Source: Punctularia strigosozonata HHB-11173 SS5 (taxonomy: Eukaryota > Basidiomycota > Agaricomycetes > Corticiales > Punctulariaceae). From it: DNA of 64,000 bases. Each line of letters opens with the position of its first letter. Position 1 is the stretch's first letter. Under the pieces are notes generated by a model. It was not told where the DNA came from. It was given only the letters and a program-made list of their open reading frames with translations, and made no database searches. Location of the stretch: positions 719,677 to 783,676 of the forward strand of contig NW_006767435.1 of assembly GCF_000264995.1 (NCBI RefSeq). Reading direction: 5' to 3'. The translations under genes and the position numbers were made by a program. Below, in pieces: positions 34,126-46,480 of the stretch.

Positions 34126-35434
34126 GGAGGGGGGGGGGGCGAGGGTGTGCGAGAGGATGTTTTTGTGTGCCGAAGGCGAAGCGAAGCGTGGACGATTCCC
34201 GGGTCGGCGGTGGAAAGGGAGAAGCGGCGAGCTGGAGCGAAGTTTGAATTTGCTGGGCCGTGCTCGTTCGGACGGGGACGACTGACAGCTTGACTTTGAC
34301 GGGTCCGCTGCCAAGCCGCGTGGCCTTCGCATTCATTCGTGGAAATAGGTGCCGTTGTACTACTTCATGTGCGACTACGTATCTCATCGACATCGGTCTG
34401 CAGACAAACCTCCTTGCATGCTCACAGGGGAAACATCTCATTGACAAAACGCTTGAGTATGAAGCACATGCCAGGATGTTTGTGCCGAGCTCTAGGCTCG
34501 CTATCGGTTAAGGATCACCAAAAGTACATGGAAGTCTGAGTCCATCGTGAAGATCGTATATGCTCATATGCAGGCGGATTGAATACTAGTGCCACTGCGA
34601 AGGAAGTGCTGCGCTCTCTTGAACTGATTGGGTATATGAAGCGGCGAAGTCGATTTGACCTCGATACTTTCCGAGTGCAACAACTCCAGATCCGGTGATC
34701 TTGCTTGATGTTCTTCGTTACTTCTCGACGATTTGGTAGAGAAAGTGATCGAATGTTAGGTAGGTAGGTAGAATCCCTAGAAGTCTCGAGCGATTGCGTC
34801 ATCACGCTGACTTGCTCGCTCAAGATACTGAAATGGCCTGCCTCACTTACTCCTGCGCTTGTGCTCCCTAACTCCTTGCGGATTGATGTTGATCCCGATG
34901 AAGGGGTTGCTCGCCAGAAATTGAAGGCAACGCGGACTTTGATAGAGTCCAGATTCCCAGGACCGGCATGGCCTTTGGCACCCAGCGCGTACAGCGTGCT
35001 TGCAGCAACAACGTCGTTCATAGTGAGTCTTAGTAGCCTTATTGACGTTTCCAGTGACGTCCTGATCCCTGTGAAGGTGGAAAACGCTGCTCAGGGTCTT
35101 CGTCCATGCCGAAAGCCGTCGTTTGAACAGTTGAAAGCCGGTTTGGTAAGGTGTCGTCGTTTCTCCTCCAGAAAGTGCGGGCACCATTCATCAGCCAATA
35201 GCTTCTTGAACTTTCAAACTTCATGCTCCAAGCTCCGTACCCGGTACTTCTTCAACTGTCACTCCGACTCTCACGGACCATCTGCGCGACGAGAGCTACG
35301 AGGACACAATGCTATTCCGTAAACGCTCCCCTGCCGTCTTACCCCTTTGCCTCTTCAGTACCGTCATGTTAGGCCACGTCTTCATCACTCGCGTGCGTTA
35401 GGCAGTGAACTTTTACGACTTTGCTCTCACGATC
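34126..35434. other. Region without a confident gene
   Basis: Open frames occur on both strands (for example minus-strand frames around 34850-35190), but none has a recognisable domain or a consistent set of splice sites. A GGTA/TAGG tetranucleotide run lies near 34757-34771. The final part probably holds the promoter of the gene at 35435. Confidence 0.35.
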
Positions 35435-36036
35435 ATGGCGCAGGATTCGAACACATACTCTGTCTCCATCGTCATCCACAACAACGCGGGGAAGGGATCA
35501 GGGGTTCCGGACTCTCACTTTGACTTGATACCCACCGACCCGAGCAGCTTCTACCTGAGGAGCGGACATTCAACACTCGGCCCCCAGTTGGCGAAGAGCA
35601 TCACTGCTGTCCCTGCAGGGTTCTTCAGTCGCGACCCGTCCGACGTTGATATCGAGGGACTGATTGCTTATAGAGTCCCTGGCCTGGATGAGGTTGCCGA
35701 TATCTATAATCTAGTTGTCTATTTCGCTGGTACTGCGACGGCAGCTGGAGGCTATACTACGGTTGGCTTCGTGAATGCCAAACTAGGGCTCAGCGAGAAG
35801 GTCTTGGCGCGCATGAGCGTTACTGGGTCAGATGCAACGTATACGAGCTCTGCTACGTCTAACGTCATGACGGTGAACAAGAAGGACTATACTTTTCAGG
35901 CGAGTATCATTTGACTATTTCTGCAGTCCGCGTATTGCCTAACTCTCTCTCTATCATTCCCTCAATGAAGGCTGAAGTTCAGAGCCACGTAGTCGGCGAC
36001 TATGGATTGGCCATTGATGTTACGTTCACGTGCTAA
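35435..36036 (+). CDS. Small beta-rich protein of unknown family
   Basis: Two exons (35435-35903 and 35978-36036, 74-nt intron) give 175 residues. The start MAQDSNTYSVSIVIHNNAG begins with a predicted beta strand and there is no signal peptide. Alternating hydrophobic residues (IYNLVVYFAG, YTTVGFVNAK, and the last exon HVVGDYGLAIDVTFTC) suggest an all-beta sandwich, such as small fungal lectin-like proteins have. I cannot name a family. The acceptor of the intron is inferred because it gives an in-frame end. An upstream exon is possible, since the frame stays open ten codons before the ATG behind a possible acceptor at 35399-35401. Confidence 0.55.
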
Positions 36037-36644
36037 AGTTGGAGACGTTACATATTTTTTCAAAATTAGCCCTGACATTCGGAAGGTTGCAGCGCACTTC
36101 GTGCTGGCAAGGTAAGGAATGGGAGGTGGTAAGTAGTATTGTCCAGCGCGGTCATGATAACGGTACCCAGGCCTCGCACTTTGCCGAATTCGAAGCCGTG
36201 GCATGAACGTTTTTCCCTAACTTGCCAGGCATGTAAGCCGTCACTAATAACATTGCACAACCTCGAACTATGAGCTTGGGCACTGAGTTCATGATCCCTG
36301 TAGAGTTTGGCTTTTCAGGCTGAAAGCTGAACTCTATCCTGGAGCCCGACCTATGTAACAACGGTAATATTCGCACGGTTTTGATGACAAGATCTGATGC
36401 ATTCCGGTCGGCCCCTTTACTTGCTGAATGAACTCGCCGCCTCTCGCTTCTCGCCTCTCGTTTCGTTTAAATCAGGTACTTGTGGAAGGTCCATTCGCAT
36501 TGGCTCCGGGGAATTGACCAAGTTCCGCTTTAGCCACTGTGTTTTCGTACCAGAATCGGACTGCGATCAACGACACGGATTCTGAGGTCCATTGACCCCC
36601 TGTATCAGCAACGACCCCATCGTATGCATTGAGCAGCAGCGGTG
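36037..36644. other. Intergenic region upstream of F-box gene
   Basis: No gene is supported here. It carries the 3' end of the preceding gene and the promoter of the F-box gene. I see no repeat or RNA gene. Confidence 0.4.
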
Positions 36645-38458
36645 ATGACTGGCGGTAATACCAAGAGCTTGCTCAGCTTGCCAGACGAACTTCTACGTGA
36701 GGTACTGGTACACCTCCCTGCTGGCAGAGATGTTTGCCGTGTTGCGTCGGTGAGTGCGGTGGCCGGCAACAAGACCCGTGTTGATATACATTGTATAGTG
36801 CTGCCGTCGTCTCACCTCCATAGTCGAGGAGAATGTTGATCTACGATACGCCTTGGCCCTCGGGAAAAGCGGCATGGTCGGGAACGCGATCGCCGTGGAA
36901 TCTGCACAAGATTGTCTGAAGAAGCTGCTGTTCCACGAGACTGCCTTGTCCACCATTTGCTGGAAAAGCAGTAATGCACTGCCCTTTGACGATGAAGAGT
37001 CTCCCTTCGAGGGAACACATCATCGGTTTGCGGGGGGCGTTTTCGCTACATACAACGACGGTGTTTTTCGAACCGAGCATTTGCCAACCACCACGGCTCC
37101 CGAGATGGTGGTCAACGAGATGGTCATCGACTTCCTCGACGGACCCGTTAATGCGCTTGCATTCGACCCCTCTCAGGATCTCGTCGTGTTTATCCAGGGC
37201 AATGGCAATAGGTATGTCTCAGCCAAATTTGTCCAATGGTATGTAGATTCCCAATTGATTGCTCAGAGTTCCGGTTGCTGCTCATCTGCGGGCACTGACT
37301 ACCCAAGTCGTCCATCCAAAGGCTCACACGCCTCTTCTGAAAATCTCAACGTCGTCTGCCCGCACGCAGGAAGTGGAAGCTTATATCCACGGGGACCTCA
37401 TTGCGCTGACTTGGTTGTCCTTGCATATGATGAGGCTCTTTGTATGGGATTGGAAAAGTGGTGCTTGCCTGGTACAGGTAAGCGATCACGAACTGCGCGA
37501 CGTCCGTGTCACCGACCCTGTCCCTCCCCAGAACAAATCACTCGCATACACATGCGGCTTCTCGTTTTTGTCCGACGGCATGTTTCTCGCGGTTTCTCCG
37601 GAACAGAACGGAGAAATCCAGCTTTACTCCTTCCGTGATGCGGACGGTGGACTTTATGAAGATCCTCGTCGTCTTGCGGTGCTCCATCTACCCCGTTTGC
37701 AAGCCAAGGCATCGATCATAAGCATGTCGGTACAACCCTCAACAAGTCAAGCCGACCTTGGCAAGCGACGACCTTTCAGACCTGATCTAGAATCGGGGAT
37801 AATCTTGTTTCGCATATCGTACTACGGTGCACGACATCCCGATGGCGAAGAGTGCGTGGTCTGCGTTCGCCGAAGCACGTTTGTCAGACGCCTTGCACAA
37901 GCGCTGAAGGAAGACTGGACCGAATGCCGCGTCGTTGCGTGGGATGACTGGGGACCGCGAGAGGCGCATTTGCGCTTCTGCGACATGTACTCTCGCATGC
38001 CGAGGTTCGTGGTCCCGTAACCATAGGTTCATCGTTCATGACCTGTTCATCATCAGTGCGGTATCGGGTGAGCGAGTGATCATAAAGGATCAACGCTCCG
38101 ACGACACGGATATGCAAGGCGTGGTGATATTGGACTTCAACGTGCATCGCATTCCGGCCGTAATCTCTGACCCAACCCTCGACAGCGATGGGCTCGAGTT
38201 CATGGATTGCTTATCGTCTTACAAGACAGAGCGAGGCGATGTCTTTAAGCAAGATGTGGTCACAGAAATACCGCACCGTATGTTCGCGAAGGCGCCTAAT
38301 GAAGGATTTGATGCTGCGCTGGAATGGATGATATACGAAGATGGATTCATCGGCTGTGTGAGTGTTCAGGCTCATCGACAGCGCTGTTATTTACTATAAT
38401 GAACCCCTGTCGTCAGGACTTCGAGGAGGATTGTGGACTACGGATATTGAGCTTCTAA
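36645..38458 (+). CDS. F-box protein with beta-propeller-like C-terminus; apparent frameshift
   Basis: The N-terminus is an F-box (LLSLPDELLREVLVHLPAGR, residues 8-27), which would bind Skp1 in an SCF ubiquitin ligase. Exons then follow with good GT...AG introns: CCRRLTSIVEENVDLRY, a WD-like part (IHGDLIALTWLSLHMMRLFV), NKSLAYTCGFSFLSDG and WDDWGPREAHLRFCDMYS. The last exon reads DFEEDCGLRILSF and stop. Near 38000-38020 the frame meets TAA, and the expected continuation (RFIVHDLFIISAVSGE) is in the next frame. The two open frames overlap for about 85 bases. The discrepancy is one base, too small for an intron. It is either a real frameshift, making this a pseudogene or truncated protein, or a sequence error. 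Confidence 0.72.
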
Positions 38459-38762
38459 ACCGAAGGCTAGTGCCAGGTTCGGGAGGTATAGCAGTGATGT
38501 TGTACGCGCGCTTTGTCAATAACTGCTACCATTGTCGCGTGTTGCGCAATTTGGCTCGCGTTCATGTGTTGTACGGGTATCTGCTGGCAGTAACCAAATC
38601 AGACGGTACAGAGAGTCGGCGGACCAAGACGAAACTCAAACAACTACGAAACGGCGGACTCGGGTTGGTCCTGGAGAAGTCATGTGATGCATCCACCCTA
38701 GGGCAGGGCGCATGCCGCGTGCGGTCATTCCGGCAAGTTCCCTGCTCGTCTCCCAACACACC

Positions 38763-39484
38763 ATGTCGCTCGCGCGGGCTCGGGGAGCCCTTCGCACCCG
38801 CCTAACATCGGGCACTATCACTGCCGGTCACCAGCGAAGATGCGCATCCGACCATGCTCACGATGAGCACGACCACCATCACGAAGTTGACACCACCGTG
38901 TACCCTGCGGAGGGTGCGTCTCCGACCTCTACTCTCCGCGTTCGATCGCTCAGTGGGAGCATGCTGACGCCCGTCGTGTCCGCTCGCGGAATTCAGGCTT
39001 TGGCTCCCGCATGTGGCTTTATCTCGCCGCCTTCTCCGCGGCAGGCTTCACCTGGTACAAATTCGGGGCGGAGCCGACGACGGCCTCGTCCTCCATCACG
39101 CGCTGGCTCACCAAGCTGCAAGTGCCAGAGGAGATCTGGGTGAAGCGGAACGAGCAGCATCTGCTCATGAGCACGCAGAATGCGGAGGATATCCAGCTGA
39201 CGAGGGACGCGAAGCTACCGAGCGTGCACCGGTATTGGGGTCCGATGTGCGTGTTTTTTTGTCCAATGTTCCTTGGGATCTCTTTTGTTTCGGAGGGCGC
39301 TGGAGGTACACAAATGTTCCCCAGAACTCTACTCTTGCGCATTTTGTCCCCAGTCGATTGCAAGCATTCGGGCCTCTTGCTGACGCCGTTCGTTAGGTCT
39401 ATCGGCCAGTGCTCACCACACGGTCGCCCCGTCGGGATGTCTGTCGACCACAGCGATGTTCGTGTCAAGGCTGAGCGAGAATAG
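38763..39484 (+). CDS. Probable complex I accessory subunit (mitochondrial)
   Basis: Three exons (38763-38913, 38997-39231, 39397-39484) encode 157 residues. The N-terminus is an Arg-rich presequence (MSLARARGALRTRLTSG, then RRCAS), followed by a His-rich segment with DTTVYPAEGF. One TM segment (MWLYLAAFSAAGFTWYKFG) comes next, then a helical, charged C-terminus (EEIWVKRNEQHLLMSTQNAE, AKLPSVHR) ending PVGMSVDHSDVRVKAERE. This order resembles small single-TM accessory subunits of NADH:ubiquinone oxidoreductase annotated in other basidiomycetes. That identity is from memory of the family and is moderate. The 165-nt second intron has no stop in frame, so retention would still give a protein. Confidence 0.6.
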
Positions 39485-39873
39485 ATGTATATACTTAATC
39501 CCGCGGTCATCAATCATGGTTCTGAATCTGCTCGAACGGCGATGCATCTCGAGCACTGCATAGCGCCTTCGTCGGATTGAGTGAAGCTGTCCTTGATGAC
39601 TATATTTTCTGTGATAGCTTGAGCTAGTCGTAGCAGTGAACAACGAAAAGAGGATCATAGGCAATGCGCGGGTGCATTGGACGCATGTTGTGGGCGTGGG
39701 AGTGCGTAACGACGCGGAGGGTTTGTTGAACGTGCGGGAGTCGCGCGACGGTTGTCGCCTCCCGGCTTGTCTTCACATTTTCGCCCGGGACTTGCTCCTC
39801 CACGGCCTGGCAGGGCTCCGACTCATCGTATCTGTATACCCCCCGTTCATGATATCCTCCTCCGCCCCAACAC

Positions 39874-42800
39874 ATGCAACGCACAGATCATAATCGGCCA
39901 TGGCGGCCCCTCCTCGTACTGAGCACGATGCTCATACAAGCCCTGATGGTCCTTGGCGCGCTGCCCCAGGTCGACTTTGACCGCATGGGCAAGGTCGGCC
40001 TCGCCGGCTCCTTCGCGGGCCTCGACGTCTTCAGCAACAGCACCGTCGCCTTCGACCCCTCTACTGCGTCTCTCCTCTCCCGCTCAACCAACGGCGCACT
40101 CGCCCGCCTCGGCTCCACCAACGCGGGGGGCGCCATCTCCGCCGGGTGCGCCCTCGGCTCCACATTCTACGTCGCGGGCACGTTTTCGTCCATCAACGGC
40201 ACGAGCGCGAGCAACATCGCCTCGTACGATGCGTCGGCCAGCAAGTTCTCCGCCCTCGGGTCCAACGGCCCCAACGGCCCCATCCATGCGCTATTCTGCG
40301 ACTCCAGCAACAATAAGGTCTGGGCGGGCGGCGCGTTCTCGTCACCCGGGAAGAACGTCGCCGTTTGGGATGCCAAGGCACAGTCTTGGTCCGCCGCGCC
40401 CTTTGGTGGGCTCACCGGCGCCGCGTCCGAGGTCCTATCTATCACCACAAACTCCTCTTCCTCGTCGCTTTTCTTCGCCGGCTCATTCATCACGGCCTTC
40501 GCGGGCAACGGCACCTCTACCCTCAACTCGACCAACAACCCGAACGTTCCCTTCTCCAAGGGTGCCTCGCCGTTCTCGTCCTCCCTCGTACCCATACCTT
40601 TGCAGAACGCGCAGATCGAGGGCTCGCCGTCCACGCAACAGGCAGAATTTAGCAACATCGACAACATCCTTTGTCCCGCTGGGGCGGACGGACCGAACAA
40701 CACCTGGTTCGCGGCGGATGGTAACGCAGCCGTCATCACTGCACGCGCGTTTTCGTTCATCAGCGCCGCCGGCGTTCGTCTCGGGAACACATTCCTGGAC
40801 AGCAGGGGTGCCACTGGGTTCAAGTGAGTCTTCATTGTGGTACATAGACACGGGACCAGTCTGATTGTTGTCTCAGGGTGACGACTATTCCGGACAACAC
40901 CGTTCAAACGCTCAAGTTTTTGGATCCTACTACCGGTCAAAACACCACATGCAGTGACCCCTGTCCGCTTTCCACGGATTCCTCGCTCCTGTACCAAGAC
41001 TTCCTCTTCGCCTCCGCGCCGCTCAACATCACCGGCGTACAGGTCACCCTATCCAACTGGACCGGCGCCGGCCCGGGACTGCACATCTTCCAGCTCCTCT
41101 CGTCCGGCGCCTTCGCCTCCGCCCTGGCAGACGAAAATTCGGTTTCCTGCTTCGCGCCCAACCCCTCGAACACGACCCAGACGGGCGATTGGACCGAGAA
41201 GCAGGCGAACACTGGCATCCCGGGCACGGTCCAGAGCGTGCTGGTGAGCGACGTCAACGTGGGGACGTCGGCGAGCACGGGCCCGAGCTTCACCTGGATG
41301 CCGTACGTTTCCGCCTCGGGCGACTACAACATCAACTTCCTCGTCCCGGGCTGCACCGAGTTTCAGGACTGCAACGCGCGCACGTCGGTCAAGGTCACTG
41401 TGTTCCCCGGCGGCGACCAGCAGCCGTGGGTGACGACCGTCGACCAGACCAACACGGACGACGCCAGCACGCTCATCTATTCTGGCCCGATCGTGCCGAG
41501 CTCGACCGACTTCGTGGTGACCGTCACGATGACGCTCGCCGACCAGCCTGTCGGAAATGGGCAGAACGGGCAGTGGGAGATTGTGGCGGATCGGATACAG
41601 ATGGAGCTCACCAACGCGAACCTGACGTCTACCGGGACGTCGGGTAGCGGTAGCGGGTCCAACGCTACCACCGCGTCAACGAGCGGCTTTGGGTTCTTCG
41701 AGTGGCCGCTCAGCAGCTCCGACTCCTCCGTGAACGCTACATCCACTCTCCCCAACACGACTGAGACCGCGTTGGACGCGATCGGTCTGGAGCTGCTCAC
41801 CGCCATGGGCGGAAGCGGCAGCCTGTCCTCGGCTTCTGCGGCCGTCATCGCGGCCGTCGCACACCACCCGTCTGGTGCGGTCTTCCTCGGTGGAGATTTC
41901 TCGCTCTCGTCTGGCTCCGCGTCCGGCGCGAAGAACATCGTCATGTTCAAGAACGGTGCGTTGGCGTCGCTGGCCGAGAACGGGTTGAATGGCGCAGTAA
42001 CGTCACTTGTCGTCGATGGCGACACGCTCTTCGTTGGTGGCGCGTTTGAAGATACAGCGAGTGGTTCGACGGGCGGGAAGGTGCGCGGGGTTGGGGCGTA
42101 TAGTGTCAGTGGGGACAAGTGGGCGGCGCTTCAGGCCGGTCTGAACGGCGCAGCGACGAGCCTCGGGTTCGCGAACGGGCAGCTTCAGGTCGCCGGCAAC
42201 TTCACCCAGATCGTGTCCGCTTCTTCCACCAGTTCCGGCATATCCTCTGGCGGCTTGGCGGTGTGGGACGCGCAGAACAGCACGTGGGTGAACAGCGGCG
42301 GGTTCCTCGCCGGCAGCATGACGTTCGTCGGCAACGGGACCGCGGCGAGCAAGAGCCAGAGCCAGACGCAGTTCGTCGCGGGCAACGTCGCCGCGTCGAG
42401 CCAGTTCGGCGCGAGCGGATTCGTGATGCTGTCAAATGGAGGGAAGGATGGGGTTCCGACCGTGACGCCGTTGGGCGTGCAGTTAGCTAGCGGCGGGAAT
42501 GAGAGCGCGAGCGGGACGGCGACGAGAAGGAGGCGGTCGCATGTGCGCGCCGCGGCCGGGCTGTTCCCGAGGCTGCAGTTCCCGAAGCTGTTGTCCAGGC
42601 AGTCATCGACGACTAGCGCGCTTGAGCCCCTACCCACCGTTACTGCGTCTTCGGGCCCGAGTGTGTCCGCCGGCGCGTTTTGGACGAACAGCACGTCGAA
42701 GGACGAAGTGGTCATCATCGGCGGCAACTTCTCGTTCACGAGCGCATCCGGAGCCGAGGCGAGCAATGTTGCTATATACGACCCGAAGTCCGGCTCCGTC

Positions 42801-44348
42801 ACGGCTTTGCAAGGTTCCCAGCCCAGCGGCGTGGTCCAAGCGCTTCTTGTGCAAGGCGACAACTTGTTCATCGGAGGCCAGTTCACCGTCGAAGGCACTA
42901 GCGCGAATGGCTTTGCTGTTTACGATCTTGCGAATCAGAAGTGGGCGTCGAACACCCCTCCTGCGCTGGTTGCAAGCTCTGGCTCGGTTCTCGTGCGCTC
43001 GCTCACGAGCTCGGAGTCCAAGGATAACACCGTCATTGTTGCCGGTTCGTTCACGTCGGCCGGCTCAACGAGTTGCCAGGGTATATGCGCGTGGGACACG
43101 AGCAACAGCCAGTGGACCGAGTTGGGCAGCGGCGTGCAGGGTGACGTCGTGTCCGTCGCGTATGGCGGGGTACGTTCTTTTTACCCTTTCTAGATGTATC
43201 AGTCGCTAAGATGACCCTACAGGACAAGCAGAGCACGCTGGTCGCGTCCGGATCCATTGCACTCTCTGGCAACACCGCCAACGTCGCCGCCTATACCTTT
43301 GCCAACAACTCGTGGTCGGCAATCGGTAGTGGTTCCGAACTCCCGGGCCCTGTCACTGCCCTCGAAGTTAACGGAGGCAACCTCAGCAGCATCTTCGCCG
43401 CTGGTCGCTCCAGCGACTCGAGCTCCGCGTTCTTGTCCGTATGGGATGGCCGCACTTGGTCTTCGCTCGGTTCGACTCTGCAAAGCACCACGAACATCTC
43501 GCAGTTGGTGATGGTCCCGCTCTCGGACACGCATACAGCCAACAGCATCATCGAGAAGGACAGAATGCTCCTCGTTTCCGGCACCTTGTCCGAATCATCG
43601 TTCGGCAACGCTTCTTCGGCCTTGTTCGACGGCCAGACGTTTCACCCCTACATCACCTCCACGTCTGCTTCGGGTGACCCTGGCGCCATCTCCGCCTTGA
43701 TCCACTCTTTCGCCACCTTCAGCTTCACCAAGCACCATTTCCTCGCCACCGGCATCGTCATCCTCATCTCGATCGCCATCGCGGCCGGCATAGTCTTCCT
43801 GCTCGTTCTCATCGGCATCCTCTGGACACTATTCGGCCGCAAGGAAGATGCGGACAAGTTCGACCCCGCAGGCACTGACGAAGACGACGACTCTATCCAC
43901 CACCGGCCGTCGTCGCTGCTGGAGCACATCAATGCCGCCACGCGCAACACGATCATGGGTAGCCCGGCGTTCGGGGCTTCCATGACTGGCGAGAAGGAAG
44001 CAGAGGCAGCTGCAGTGGCGGGTGTTGCTGCAGCCTCTCAGAGGGGAGATGTTTTCGGTGGCGATGAGCACCGACCGGATACACCCTCAGATGCGCCCGT
44101 TGGTGTAGCTGCTGACGGCAGTGGCCGTCTCGCACACGCCCGTTATTCATTCGATGGGCGAGAAGAGGGCGAGCTACCGCTGTCGTCTGGAACAGAGGTC
44201 GAGATCTTGGATGATCGGGATGCTGCGTAAGTCTTCCAATATTGATCAAAGGCATCAGTGGCTGATCATACCGTCCCTTAGGTGGTGGTACGCACGAGAC
44301 CCGAACACTGGCAATGAAGGAGTGGTGCCCGCTAATTATGTATACTGA
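39874..44348 (+). CDS. Rax2-like cortical polarity protein with C-terminal SH3 domain
   Basis: Cell-cortex protein of the Rax2 family, which marks bud or growth sites in yeasts. Four exons (39874-40823, 40877-43169, 43223-44226, 44282-44348) give 1437 residues. A signal anchor (about residues 12-32) precedes a very long extracellular part with many N-glycosylation sequons. Kelch-like repeats have the pattern VYVAGTFS, ALFCDSSNNKVWAGGAFS, FLGGDFSLSSG, LFVGGAFEDT and LFIGGQFTVEG. A TM segment lies at about residues 1253-1280 (GIVILISIAIAAGIVFLLVL). The cytosolic tail ends in an SH3 fold: ARYSFDGREEGELPLSSGTE, VEILDDRDAA spliced to WWYARDPNTGNEGVVPANYV. The SH3 is split by the last intron. An SH3 at the end of Rax2 would link it to Pro-rich polarity or actin factors. 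Confidence 0.88.
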
Positions 44349-44857
44349 TCTGGACTGAAACTGGGAATATTGTGTTTATTGACTGCTGTTCTTGTTTGTC
44401 GTTTCATCTCGCTCACGCTTTCAACTCGCACATCTGATCGCATTGTTTCTTTATGTTCTCTCTCTCATGACATGCACTCGTCACTAGAGTCACTACGAAC
44501 CCCTAATAGGAATTTGTTTTTGCTCTCGTCTCCCCACCGCGGACCTCAATCGAAACGCCCGAAGCACCCAAACTGCCAGGCTCGAGCACGGCTGTTGCGC
44601 CGCATCCATTCATTCCAACTCCACACTCCTTCGACTCAGACAATATTCAAATATCGACGCGGCAAGGGTAGGCAAACGATAACGATGCCCGAACGCTCCG
44701 CAGCCAGTAGCAGGCCTACATTATCCATTCTAATACTCTCCTCGGATACCCATCCTCTGCGCTCCTTCACCATTCGCGCCCGATAGTTTACTGGACATGC
44801 ACCTTGTGGACGATAGGATTGTAAGTAGTGAAACAAGACAGCACCCAGTTTCCAAAA

Positions 44858-46480
44858 TCACTGGAAGAGCCGCGTGAGTATGCGAACTGTGAGACAGGTA
44901 AGCCGCAGGGCAACGCACCTGGAGCAAGGGGTCGCGGAAATGCTTCTGGTTGTTGTGTATGAAGCCGACTTTCGTCTTGAAATCTTGCCTCCTCTTGATG
45001 TCCCGGAACTCCCTCATATGTCTGCCCGCGTTCCTCGCCTCACCGGCGTTCCTGGCCTTGACCACGTCCGTTCCTGCCCCGAACGCGCCAAAGCCGCCCC
45101 TTCTGGGCACGAGCGCCGAATTCTTCTCGGCGAGCAACCGCCGGACGAGGGCGGCGCCAGAATTGGGGTCTTCGGGCTTGGAGCCGCGCGGTGAGCCGGG
45201 GAACGACTGGGCATAGTACCGCCGCATGGAGCGGTGGCCGATACGCGCGCCGGAGGGGAGGACGAGCTCGTAGTTCGTGTCGCCGTAAGTAACCTGGTTC
45301 TCGTCGAGATCCGAGTCTTCTTCCGACGACTCTTCGTCCGAGTCTTCTGATGCTGACTCCTCGACCACCTCATCGACCTCGTCTGAATCGGCGTCAGACG
45401 CGTCTTCCCACTCCTCGTCTTCTTCGCTTTCGCCATCGGAGGCCTTCGCCTGTTTTACCTTCTTGGCCTTGGCCTTCTTCGGCTTCGGGGTCGGGTACGA
45501 GCTCGTGAAGTCGTAAAAGTCCGAAACCTCGAGCCGGTCATCCTCAGTGTCGTATGCGATCTTGCAGTGCCCCTTGTCTAGCATATGCTTCCGGACCGCA
45601 GTCAGCGTCCTGAACTCGCGCCCTTTCTCGTTGCAGTATATGCATACGTTGCCAACAGCTATCTTCTCGCCAAGGTAGGTGAGCAATCCAGGGAGGTCGA
45701 CGAGGTATTCGGCGTCGGGAACGAAGAAGGAGTGCTTGGAGGACATATGTTCCAGATTCGTTTCGAGGGAGGAGGAGATCTGGGGGCAGAAGAGACAGTG
45801 TGCGGGGGAGAGGCGCGAGCGCGCGGCGGCGATCTTTTCGTCGATGGTTTGGTTGACTTGTTCTTCGTCTGCATCGGCGTCCACGAGCAAGGTTCCGCTC
45901 TCTTTGGCGGAGGAAGCGCTTGGTGGGCTTGTGCTTGTGGATGCCGCCGGCTGAGCTGCTGCTTCGGGTTCGGTAACAGATGGAATCGGTACAGGAGCGA
46001 CTTCTGGTGCAGGCTCTCGTGCCTTCGCAGCAGCCTTCAATTCGTTTTCGCGATGTTTCTTCGATGCGATGTGCGACCGATATGAGTTCTCGGTCGTGTA
46101 CGTTTTGCTGAGCAAATCACCTATCAATGCCGCGCATCCATGGCCTTGGAAGTCAAAACTCACTTGCAAACGTCACAGTGCGATCCCTTGGCAGACGACA
46201 TAATGGATGTCTCCTGACGCCTCTCCAATACTTTCTGGTTGAAGACGGCAGCACTGACGGGAGGCAGGGATGCAACCCGTCGTTTCATGTTGTACCGATG
46301 GTGATCAGACCGGTAGTGGATTCCTGTAAATGAAAGGCGCTTTTAGTATCTCTGGATGTCACTAAAGGCCTAGACAACCGTACTTTGATCCTCCGCAGAG
46401 GGGAAAGCGATCATGCAGGAAAGGCATGTAAACAACGCCTGGTCAGCAGACATCGGTATCTGCGCGTCTACTGCTGCCAT
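44858..46480 (-). CDS. REI1: REI1 / ZNF622 zinc-finger 60S maturation factor
   Basis: Cytoplasmic factor needed for release of Arx1/Alb1 from pre-60S ribosomes. Four exons (46384-46480, 46164-46323, 44919-46107, 44858-44860) give 482 residues. N-terminal C2H2 fingers are read as LFTCLSCMIAFPSAEDQRIHYRSDHHRYN (in two parts across an intron) and SHCDVCN/KTYTTENSYRSHIASKKH. Between them is the family motif RVASLPPVSAAVFNQKV. Later fingers are HCLFC...NLEHMSSKHSFFVPD and CIYCNEKGREF...RKHMLDKGHCK. An acidic Asp/Glu/Ser block follows. The end is VGFIHNNQKHFRDPLLQ, and the final exon begins directly with the stop codon TGA. The gene is divergent from the one at 46758. Confidence 0.93.

Noticed and set aside
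33605-34447. Alternative 280-codon frame over the coiled-coil gene
   Set aside because: Only the chosen frame has a heptad-like charged helix; the alternative is Arg/Ala/Pro noise and lacks a convincing start context.
40167-42898. Long minus-strand frames across the Rax2-like gene
   Set aside because: The + strand frame encodes the repeats, TM segment and SH3 domain; the minus frames show no domains.
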